From Sphagnum magellanicum (Eukaryota; Streptophyta; Sphagnopsida; Sphagnales; Sphagnaceae): a stretch of DNA of 64,000 nt. This document shows positions 49,201-59,200 of the stretch, one piece after another. Under the pieces are notes generated by a model, which was given only the letters and a program-made list of their open reading frames with translations, did no database searches and was not told the DNA's origin. Made by a program: the position numbers and the translations under genes. The stretch covers positions 25,179,223-25,243,222 of the forward strand of contig CM038907.1 in the NCBI GenBank assembly GCA_021904315.1, in the 5' to 3' direction. Position 1 is the stretch's first letter, and each line of letters begins with the position of its first letter.

Positions 49201-49800
49201 TGTAAGGGCAATAAGGACTCAATTGAAGTTGCATTTTAGCAATCCCAATTGCATTGCTCAACTACATTTGGCAAAAGATTTGCACTATTAAGTTCAAGGG
49301 ATGGTGATGGAATCTTAGAGTTGATTACAAAGTGCTTCCAAAAAGGAGCTTGAAGAACTATAAGTGGCAATGGCATTAAGATTTTTAGAGCAATAGGGTG
49401 ATGTGATGATCCTTTGCTTGTTATAACACACATCATCTTCATGACACAAATGGACGTTGTGGTGGTAATTTGGTAGTTTTCATCTCCATCCAACCACATT
49501 CATGATGAAGCCGAATTCCAAACTTTTGTTTACTGTGTTGCACCTCCCCAAAGAAAATGAAAGATATGCACTAGTTCATTAAAGGGAAAAGTGCACTTTA
49601 TGAAAAAATCAATCAAAATGGGGTGAAATTTTCCCATTATTTTATTTTGAAAATTTGGTAATTATTTAAAAAAAATTGCAACTACATATACATGAGCCAA
49701 GTTGCAAAATTTCGTTGCAAGAAGAATCACCAAATTGCAACCCACTTTTGCATTGTTTGGTCAATTATTGTTCACAAAGATTAATTTCGAACAAGATTAT
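46210..49800. other. No gene recognised; probably degraded transposon sequence
   Basis: Short minus-strand frames (for example 48588-48825 and 49236-49499) have no certain match. The stretch lies between two hAT remnants of the same orientation and may hold their eroded remainder. Confidence 0.4.
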
Positions 49801-49807
49801 CTGATTT

Positions 49808-51700
49808 TCAATGGTAGATTCTTTTCAAATTGGTGAAAATTTCAACATGGGAAAAAAAATTCTCAATTTGAATTTGAGAATTTATAATCCTTAATAGTTT
49901 TCTAGTTAAAAAGCCAAAAGTTGGGAACATGGTTTCACGTTTTTTCCACCATTTTAAAAGACATTTGATATCTTTTGCATTCATTTGATATCTACAAAAT
50001 ATTAACAATTCTCAATTAACAAGTTCCATTCTATGGTCACTATTAGTGCTAGCCACCATTTCAAAAAAATTAAGTTGCTATTTTGATCAATTCTTTAAAC
50101 AAAAGAACTTTTAACATTAAATAATGGATGTAAATGCTAATAAGATTTCAAAAGTATAGGAAACAATGTTTCCTATCATATTTTTCAAGCTATGGCCACC
50201 CCATATTGTTCATGACTAATAAAATAATAGATCAATCCCAAGCTTTTGAATTAAAAATCTAACTTCAAGGCTAACATGTTATAGGTTATTATTTTATCGT
50301 ATCTTGTCAAAAAGAAAAGGAAAGGAAAGAATCAATAACCCCAATGACCCTTCTTAATGTTCTTTTCAAAAGTTCTTAATTCTATATTCAAGCTTGAGTC
50401 ATCATCGTCAATTAAAATATCCATTGAAAGGAGATGGTTCATCTCTTCCTTTAGTTTCAAGCTCATGAATATGGTGCATTCAAAACATCGTTCAATAATT
50501 CATGATCTTTGGATTAATTTAAAATGCAAACAATGACAATAAGAAACAAAATGTTTAATATAATGGATGGTGTATGCCATATGAATGGAGGGGGAACACA
50601 ATTGGTGACCCTAAGATTAGTTTACTTTTTATAATAGATGGCAATGGTTTCTTGGAATTGAAGGGCTTCTTGAAACATGACTATTTTGTTTACAAACCTA
50701 TGCAATTCACATTTTGAATCAAAAGGGAACATTTTCGAATACAAAGATTCAAAACAATAAAAGGGAAAGAAAACCAAAATAACTTAAATTGCATTTTACC
50801 TTGTTTTGATTAGCATATTCAATTTTCTTCGCTTGAAACCTATAATAATGCAAGCTTTCATCCATTCATGTTTTCCTATCCTAACTTTTTAGGCCATGTA
50901 ATACATTTTACAAATTTGCTCAGGTAAATTTAATGGAAACATATTTCAAGCCTTTAAGGATTTTTTTTTTTCAATAGTTGCATATTGATAAGCTTTAGAA
51001 CAGGCATGTCCAAAACAAATCTTGTGAAAACTTTCCATCACACCCAAAACTTCTAACTTATTATTCACTTCAAAATAATTGTCATGGTATTTAAATTTAG
51101 ACCTTCGTCTTTAACATAAGCAAGGATATTTTTTGTTAAGCCATATTGCTTAAAAGGTCTTGTAAACTTCTTGCCAATGTTGGCCCTAATGTTTTAAATG
51201 CTTTAAATAAGCCAATTGTAATGTGTTTCATTATCTAATCTTCTTCGAAGAAATTTATAACCAATGCAAAAACATCATGCACCCCTTTGGACATGCACAA
51301 ATCAAAACTTGTAGTAACAAAAACACATTTTGCCAAAATTAGTAAGACACATGTTTGTTTTTTCTTCTTGACCAAGTTTGGTAAAACTTCAAGGTTTTTT
51401 TGAAAGGGAAAACAACACAATGCCATAATTGCATTACCAAACATTTTAACCAAATAATTTCAACAAATTGAATGGGTAAATGGTTTTTTACAACTAATAA
51501 ACCCAAATTCTCCACAAATTTTTTATGGTGCGCATTCTCCTTTTTGTATTTGGATCTATGGCCCCAAAAACAATTTGGAGATTGCACTTGCACTCATTAT
51601 TAGCCTTTCCTTTGTAAGTAATCTTTCCAATGAACTTTTTAGACTAGTTATTACTCACTTTTTCTTTAATTTTTTGGCAATTAGTCCATGGTCTACATCC
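49808..51700 (-). pseudogene. Decayed hAT-superfamily transposase 3, nearly full length
   Basis: Conserved blocks occur in the right order on the minus strand, broken by frameshifts and stops: KITYKGKANNECKCNL (about 51600-51650), HKKFVENLGLLVVKNHLP (51480-51540), VLPNLVKKKKQT then FDLCMSKGVHDVFALVINFF (51235-51400), YVKDEGLNLNTM (51082-51122), ICFGHACSKAYQYAT (50972-51030) and the C-terminal dimerisation block KWWKKRETMFPTFGFL...INSQI (49830-49960). Spacing over about 1.9 kb fits a single-exon hAT transposase. The many lesions mean it cannot make an active enzyme. Terminal inverted repeats and the 8-bp target duplication were not found. Confidence 0.82.
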
Positions 51701-51755
51701 ACATATGTTTTCATGTAGTTAGCTCATTACTTTTGAAATATGAAACAAGACCTTT

Positions 51756-51908
51756 CACTACAACAAAAGGTGTGCTATATGCTAAGTGATTTCACTAGAT
51801 TATGAGTGAATTCGTTGGTCACAGTGAATGAGACATAGTGGGAAAGTAGTGAATTCACTGATTTAGTGAACTGAGACTAGTGAACTACACCCACATTTTG
51901 TAGTAGTG
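51756..51908. mobile_element. CACTA-like MITE with 3-bp target-site duplication
   Basis: A 153-bp element starting CACTACAACAAAAGGTGTG and ending CACATTTTGTAGTAGTG, which are inverted repeats of each other. It is flanked on both sides by TTT (51753-51755 and 51909-51911), the 3-bp duplication expected of CACTA (CMC/EnSpm) transposons. The interior is full of AGTGAATTCACT-like palindromic bits, so it can fold into a hairpin. It has no coding capacity. Confidence 0.85.
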
Positions 51909-52427
51909 TTTGCTTAACCTTTGTTTTTTGTTCCATTATTTCATAACCTATTGGTCTACTATAACACATAATACAACATATGACGTGACAACTTAACATC
52001 AATTTGTGATTTGTCCTTAACAAAAAAAATGCCCAAGTTGATTTTTTAATTTTATCACGGGGTTTTTAATTTGACCTTTGTTCATACAATTTGTTCATAA
52101 ATAATTGCATTGCATTATCAATTTTTGATTAAGAACTTCAAATTTTTAAAAACTTGTCACCTTCAATTCTTCCTTCCATTCTTATTTCACCGAGAAGGAA
52201 CAATACAACATGATGGACAATGCAACAACAAACACACATATAATTCGTTTCCCATGCAAGAGAAGCGGTGTCTCGATCATCCTAAACCTTGTTTCCACCC
52301 TAACACTCTAAACCCTAACTAACCCTAGACTCCTTATTCCTAAACCCTTATGAACTAGACCCATGGGTTATTCATAAACCTACCAAGGTACAAATAATTT
52401 AAAATTAAAAAAAAAAAAAAAAAACCT

Positions 52428-52546
52428 GGTTCATAATGAACCGGGTATCTCAACTTTGCACATCCATAAATCCGGGTAGCACCTTAGGTGATGCCGGAAT
52501 GATTCTTTGGATGATAACCGGCTGATGACCGGGTCGGTTCTGAACC
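52428..52546. repeat. Small GGTTC/GAACC inverted repeats after a poly(A) tract
   Basis: GGTTCATAATGAACC (52428-52442) and GGTTCTGAACC (52536-52546) are near-perfect palindromes, with further AACCGG and ACCGGG motifs between them. A poly(A) run of about 18 bp precedes at 52407-52424. It marks the left edge of a less AT-rich block running to about 53.3 kb. It may be the end of a retroelement or a promoter part; unresolved. Confidence 0.5.
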
Positions 52547-52549
52547 AGG

Positions 52550-53380
52550 GTTTGCAATGAAACCATGTTTGCTCCAAGCACAGAGCAGCGTCGAGAGCGC
52601 TAAACCCTAAAACTACAATCTTTGTTCTCAGTTGTTGTTGCTTTGTAGGTGATGGATGGATTTGATTTGATTTGATTTGATTTGATTCGTTGTCAGCTCC
52701 TTGGATCCAGTCACAAGAAGGGGATTGTGCAACGACTGTTGTCATGGTAACAATTTGATTTCCTCTTGAATTGTGCTCCATTGTTTTTGCTTGCTTTTGT
52801 CATGGGGAGTTTGTTTCACACACAGCATTTGCAACAAGGAATCAAATGTCACATGTTTGTCTAGGCATGAGATTTTTTTTGTCTACGCATGTCTCCTCTA
52901 CCCATCACACTGGCTGGATTCATGAGCTGCTGAAAGGGTACAATTTGATGTCATGTATGTTTGCATGCACTAGTGAATTATTGAGTGGCAAAGTTCTTTT
53001 GCTCTGTTGCGCTTTATATCTGTACAGACCCACAGTCATAGATTCAGACTTGGACAATAGACATGATTTAGAACTTATGTTGTGGATGTTTTGGTCAGCA
53101 TTGTTTGCTGACGCATTCTATTGGAGGAAAGATTGGTGCTGTTACATGAGTGTCAGTGATCAAAAGAGTTGTTGGCTGGGTTGTTTATGCAGAGCAGAAG
53201 GTGAAGACAACTGCTGATCGATGTCATGAGCATGTGCAAAACATCATTGTACTGATGTGCTACATATTCTTTGGTAGCTTCTACCCTTCTCAGCTCCTTT
53301 GTTACATTTTCTTGCTCTCTCACTGACCTTATCATACAAGATGATATTTTCTCATTGATAAGGAAATGGGTTTCGGTACA
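52550..53380. other. Less AT-rich block, possible 5' part of the LRR gene
   Basis: No frame here matches a known family. Telo-box-like AAACCCTA motifs at about 52308-52318 and 52601-52608, plus the shift in composition, suggest a promoter or untranslated exon, perhaps of the plus-strand LRR/coiled-coil gene whose start is missing. (TTTGA)n occurs at 52658-52686. Confidence 0.35.
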
Positions 53381-53394
53381 ATGTGTGTTCAGCA

Positions 53395-53895
53395 TATCAA
53401 GGTGATGATCTGACATTTTGTGAGCGATTCTTGTATAGCCTTTTTTGGCTGTACTTATGGTTGATGTTGTGTTTCTTCTTCAAGGTGGTTTGTTGTGGAG
53501 TTTTCTCTGCAACCCCATAGACAAATGTGTTTGCAAGAAATGGTTTCTGTACATGTGTGTGTTTCAGATATGAAGGTGATGATCTGATGCTCTGTGAGCA
53601 ACTCTTGTAAGGTCTTTTTATGACCACATTCATTGTTGTGTTGTGTTTCCTCTTCAAAGTGTTTGTTGTGGGAGTTTTTCTCCACAACTTCATAGATATA
53701 TGTGTTTGCAAGAAAGGGTTTAGGTGCACGTGTGTTTTGCACATGAAGGTGACAATCTTATGAGCCAACTCTTAGAAGGTCTTTTATGACTGGACTCATT
53801 GTTGTGTCATATTTCCATTTCAAAGTTTTTGTTGCGGAGTTTTTCTCTGCAATGACAACCTCATAGGTATACATGTTTGCACATGAAACTAGATA
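53395..53895. repeat. Tandem array, 174-bp unit, three copies
   Basis: The landmark GGTGATGATCTGA (third copy GGTGACAATCTTA) starts at 53401, 53575 and 53749, exactly 174 bp apart each time. Units also share GTGTTTGCAAGAAA and GTGGAGTTTTTCTC-like blocks. Because 174 is divisible by 3, a minus-strand frame of 123 codons survives, but it is only repeat-encoded. Confidence 0.9.
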
Positions 53896-54870
53896 TTTCT
53901 CTATGATATTCAAGGAGGTTGAGAGTTCAATTTTTAAGTTTTACTTTGGGACTGTTTGAATTGTTTCTACAGAAACCTACCTCCTTGGGGATTATTTGAT
54001 CTCAAACCCTAATGTCCATGAGATGTTGCTTGGATGTGTCATTCTTCAGGGAGGTTGAGAGTTCAAATCCAAAGTATTTGGCCCGGAAAGTGTGGAATTT
54101 CTGGAATTTCTTTTTTCGGCCCCAGCTCATTTGGAATTATTAAATGCTGTACCTAAGTGACAAGTATGATATCCAACTCTTGAATCTGAGATTTGACAAC
54201 ATTATAAATGCAAAATTTTAAACACTATATTGCACATCAAGATTATTGTTTGCAAACCAGGGTTGGATCTCTAAACTGTTGGTTGTCTTGTGATGGGGAT
54301 TTTTTGGGTATTTTGCCATTGTTCTGTTTCATGTGCTCATACGATTCTCAACTCACTTGTGCTTTCATGGGGTGTAATCACATCTATCTTTGACACACTA
54401 TGTCATTTGGGGAGTATATAATTAAAGATTTTAAGTTGAAAATAGTCTTGGGATGTGTAAAAATCTTGTAAACATTCACGTATCGTGATAGAAGGATGAC
54501 TCTTAACTAAGGAGATTGCAATTTGCTTCAAAAAGAAATTATTGACAGAACTGCACAACCTCTACATGACAATGTGAAGGTCTAATGATATGAATCAACA
54601 TATCTAAAACCGAGTATTGTTCATCATATATGTACAAAGGTGTTTTGTCAGCTAGTAGCATGTTCAGTTAGTTTGTGCCCAGCATTGTTAAATACAAATA
54701 TTGTGTTAAAAACTTCATCATAGGTTTCATTTCAAGAACAACATTTACAAGTGAAGTAAGTTGAAAGTGGTTACTGAAATGCTTTTTTGACTACTCTGAG
54801 GGCAATATCTCCAGGTGGTCCATTCATGAACCACTCCTCTTAGTTGAGAAATTACTAAGGCCAAATCATG

Positions 54871-54872
<2 letters not shown>

Positions 54873-54902
<30 letters not shown>
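54873..54902. repeat. (GAT)n microsatellite
   Basis: Ten perfect GAT trinucleotides in an otherwise unremarkable stretch. Confidence 0.95.
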
Positions 54903-54903
<1 letters not shown>

Positions 54904-55209
54904 GCAATTCTTTGTGGAAGTTCTCTTGGTTGTGAAACACAAAATTAAAGCTTTGTTGAGGTGAAGCTGGCCCACACATCAGGGGGACAAATCAAAGAGG
55001 GAGGCAATGGTGTTCGACATCAACAACAAAAACTGGGTGCTAAACGTTCATAACATTTTGCTCAGGGCAGGAAAAAGGCAAGAAGTGTACAGCAAATGGA
55101 AGAAGAAGAAGGGAGGTGTGGAGGTCCCCTTCTTGACGTCCGTGCCCAAAATCCAAACAAACAAGGTGCTTGAACAAACAAGATGCTCGTTGAACATTTT
55201 TGTTTGTTT

Positions 55210-55805
55210 TCTCAGCCCTTGATGTATGCATGCATGCATCCATGATCAATCCTCAATGTTCCTTGTAGAAAATGTGGGATTTTATTGTTGTTTTTGTGCA
55301 AATCTGTTGCAAATTGTGGGAAGAAAACAACTTTTGAAGGATTTGTTTTGAGTGACTTTTGTTGTTTTTCCCACTTTTGAGTCTTGATGCATGCATGCAT
55401 GATCTTGATTGTTTGTTTTGAGTGAAAATTGTGGCATGCCATTGATGTTGTTTTGTGCACATCTGCTGCTACAAATTGTGGGAAGAAAACAACTTTTGAA
55501 AGAATTGCTCAAGTTCATTGTTGTTGTTTCCAGCTCTTGATGCATGAATGCATGATCTTCATTGTTTTGTATATTGTGAAATTTGTGGCATGTCATCATT
55601 GTTGTTTTTGTCCAAATCTGTTGCAAATAGTGGGAAGAAGTTACAAGCTTTTGAAAGATTTTTCTTGGGCTCATTGTTGTTTTCCCAGCTTGATGCATGC
55701 ATGATCTTCAGTCCTTACAATACAAATTGTGGGATGTTGTAATTGTTTCATGTGGAAAGCTGTATACAAATTGTAGGTTCAGAAAACAGCTTTTGAAAGA
55801 ATTCC
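55210..55805. repeat. Tandem array, 153-165-bp unit, about 3.7 copies
   Basis: CTTGATG followed by overlapping TGCATGCATGCA palindromes recurs at 55218, 55383, 55536 and 55689. Each unit then has AATTGTGG, TTGTTGTTTT, AAATCTGTTGCAAAT and GTGGGAAGAAAACAACTTTT or variants. The array ends about 110 bp before the first recognised LRR exon. Minus-strand frames across it are artefacts. Confidence 0.88.
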
Positions 55806-55912
55806 TTGATAATAGTGTGCATTTGAAAGGGTGAAGGTGCCCACAACTGTTATCTGGTGAACTCTATGATTCCCTGAAGTGGTCTTCTCTCCATTATATA
55901 ACTTTTTGCAAG

Positions 55913-56274
55913 ACATGTGCAGATCATGAGATCAAAGAAATATATGCATACGGTGTGGGTCTTCGGTCAATCTTGTCGATCACAGGACTCTCAAAGTTCA
56001 TCAACCTTGAATCTCTGAGTTTACATGGCAACCAAATTGAGCGGATACGGGGGCTTGAAGTGTTGCAGACACTCAAAACACTTAATCTGTCATCCAACAA
56101 TATCTCACAGATGGAAGGACTGTCACATTTACAAAATCTTCATGTTCTCAATCTTGCATCAAATCAGCTTCGAGAAATATCGGGTTTACACGGATTGATG
56201 GCACTTCGAGTTCTTATCCTGTCTCATAACAGAATCTCCTTACTGGGTGGCTTGTCAACACTCCATGGACCAAA
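55913..56274 (+). CDS. First recognised exon of the LRR/coiled-coil gene (LRR domain)
   Basis: Encodes four 22-residue SDS22-like repeats, each following LxxLxxLxLxxNxIxxxxGL. The frame is open upstream of position 55955, so the GTG there is not the start. An acceptor after TTTTTGCAAG (start 55913, phase 0) or after ATGTGCAG (start 55923, phase 1) begins the exon. It ends at AA before GTGAGT; joining to 56429 restores an AAA codon and continues YSLEKLDLRDN, the next repeat. Confidence 0.8.
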
Positions 56275-59200
56275 GTGAGTCAACCCACCACAGCCTTACA
56301 TATTTCTTTCACACCCTTTTTACTCTTGAAAGTTCAGCAGCTATGTCACGATAATTGTGGGTGCCATATTACAGGGTTTGTTAGAATTTGTTGATTATGA
56401 GGATGTTGTGTTGTGATATGTGTTGCAGATACTCCTTGGAGAAATTAGACCTGCGGGACAATGCGGTGGAATATCTCTGTGAGTTGTGGGTCATTGCAGG
56501 ATGTGTACATCTACGAGAACTCACTCTCTCTCATGGGTCACATACAAACCCTGTTTGTTGGGCCAAATCCTATCAAACCACAATCTTGTCAGCTGTTCCA
56601 CACCTCCGCTCCTTAGATGGGAAACTTCTTGACAAGAAGGATGATGCAATTATAGATTTGGAGGCTGTTTCTGTCCCACCATTGCCTGTTTGGGCACTTC
56701 AGCGTTGCTATCCTCCTCAACAAAATTGTCCCAAACTTCCAAGGTTTTGTTCCCAATTGCCAACAGCACCCAAAGCTTCAAAGTATCCATCTGCAAAAGT
56801 TCAACGTGCAGCTCAACAGCACTATCACAATCCAGTTCAAGCTGCCATCCAAGCGAATGATGCAGCAAATTCAATGCACAACTTTCAACCTGAGAGAAGA
56901 AATCAGTCAAGTGACCCTCACCAGATTCACCTTCCATATGACAATGTGGTGAAAGCCAATTATGGTGGAAGTTTCTTGGAGCCTGTTAATCATCAACGGA
57001 ATGAGGACAAGTGGAGGATGCCACCACTGGAGTCAAATGTGGGAGCTGTTTCACACATGAGATGGAGTCCTGGAAACCAAGGTGAGGGACAACTTCCTCC
57101 AGGACCTCAATTGTACAATCCTTTTGAGGCTGTTCCGATGGATGAAATGGTCACACGTGATGTACCCACAAACATTCAGGGTGGACAGACTCATGCGCTG
57201 TATGGTGCATTAGCTACACCTCATATTGATCATGCACTATTAGGGTTCCATAGACGAAAGAAAGTGCATCAGAGTGGAGGAGGAGAAGCCATTATGGAGG
57301 AGCCCCTGCAAAAAGAGACCCAAAATTATGAAGTTTGGTTAAAGCGGTTAGAATCACAGATTATAGACCTAGTCCATCAAATCTCAAAGACAAAAGCAGA
57401 TGGGACTAAGAGATCCTTGGGAATGGATAGTACCACAAAGACTACCAAAGTACATAGGGATACAGATGATGATTCTAGTGACCTGTCATTGGGAAACTCT
57501 CCTCCAAAACAATCCAGTATGACACCTAACCATATACCGAAATTTGCTGGCCAAAAGAAAAAGTGGTGCCCGGTATGGTTTCTCTACCATTACCTTTTGT
57601 TACTTCATCATCCAGCTATCAAGATCATCTTTTCTGGAAGCCAAAAGTTTCTCTTTGATGTGCCTATTTATGTATTAGATCGTGGTCATTAGGTGGACCC
57701 AGTGGGGGCCACGAGCTGAGTCTGAAACCGACCATTATCTGATGTAATTGGGACTCAGTAGAGATTCTACCACATCATCAGGAACAACTTTGTTGACTAG
57801 TATTTGTTAGACTTCATGATGTTCTATGTGCTAGTTGCATGCATTTGAAAGAGCAATTGACCCTGAGAAGCTTTGGGCGAAGGTGGAGTCTCTCTTGACT
57901 GACATTGACTGAATATTATGTAGCTGGTCAATGTACCCAAAATTCTAAATTCTCAAAGTATGGTCAGCAAATAGTAGTGAGGGATAAAAATTTTCTGAAT
58001 CTGTGTTTCAAGTAGGTACAAGCGATTCGGAAGATGCAAAAGATGGCGAAACACTCATCAGTGCAAACAGAATCCATGGAGGAGCCTCTGTTAAAACGCC
58101 TGTGCCAAGAGGTTGGCAGCCAATTTACTCCCAGGCTCCCGTATTGTCAATTCTATAAGCATCATCACTCATTGCTAATTTTTGAATGAACACTATTCAA
58201 CAAAGTGCATGCAGAAAATGGGAACAGTGTAGCTTTCGTGTCGGGTTCACATTTAGCTCTAAACATAAGAGGTAATTGTGACAATGCCATAGAGACTGTA
58301 TAGGCATGTGGATGGTGTCTCCAACCAAGTTTAAAAGTTGAAAATTTAAGAGGTAGCCCAATTGGGTGACTTTCTCTGGTGTTAATCATGGAGAAATAAG
58401 GTTGGACGGTTACAAGCGGAGTTTGCAAACATGGCTGCAAAGAGGGAACAAGGTGGTATTTCAACCAAATCTGCGGAAAACAAAATTTTGGACAGTGAAC
58501 AGAAGGAATTTGCACTCAGAGCAGAGATCAGCAGGAAGGACATGGAGATTTTTAAACTGACTGAGAATCGGAAGTTTTTAGAGGATGAGATTGCAGCTAT
58601 CAAACACACTCTGGCACATGATAAAGAAAGGTGGGAACGCGAGACTGAACAAAATGCAGTAACTATCAAGAGCCTTGAAACAAAAGTTCAGGTATATATC
58701 AATGCCATGTACCCACAAAGTATAGTTAGGTCTATAGTTTCATCTCATATGATTGTGCTTTTATCCTATATGCCATTTCTGAATGTGACGAATCGGATTG
58801 AACCAGAGGCATGTCAGTCACAAGTGTCCAATTTGACTATGTAGTCATGCAGGTCAATGTCATTGTCAGGATTTGAACCACTAAGGATATGTTCATTGTT
58901 ATGAGGTTCAAAGTGCTGTTGTGGTGATAGATTTATATAAAATTTATCAAACTGATTGAGTTTTTCAATCTGATAGGGATTCATATTCATATCGAGGACA
59001 AGAAAGTGGGAATTCTAGAAAAGGGTCGGGCCTTGGAAATGGCAGGAATGTGAAGCAGAGTTGCAAAAAGTAAGGGACATTGAATCAAATAAGGAGAGGC
59101 AGTTTCTGATGGAGCAAAGTCAGGTAGCAGCATCAATGCAGGCCAAAACAGAGGCCAAAATTTCTGCACTGAGTTGTGAAGTTGTGGCATTAAAAGAGTG

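Noticed and set aside
52771..53217. 148-codon plus-strand frame as the first LRR-gene exon
   Set aside because: Cys/Trp-rich random-looking protein, no start context or matching donor identified.
53397..53768. 123-codon minus-strand frame
   Set aside because: It exists because the 174-bp tandem unit is a multiple of three; no domain and no codon signal.
55282..55698. 138-codon minus-strand frame
   Set aside because: Entirely within the 153-165-bp tandem array; repeat-encoded low complexity.
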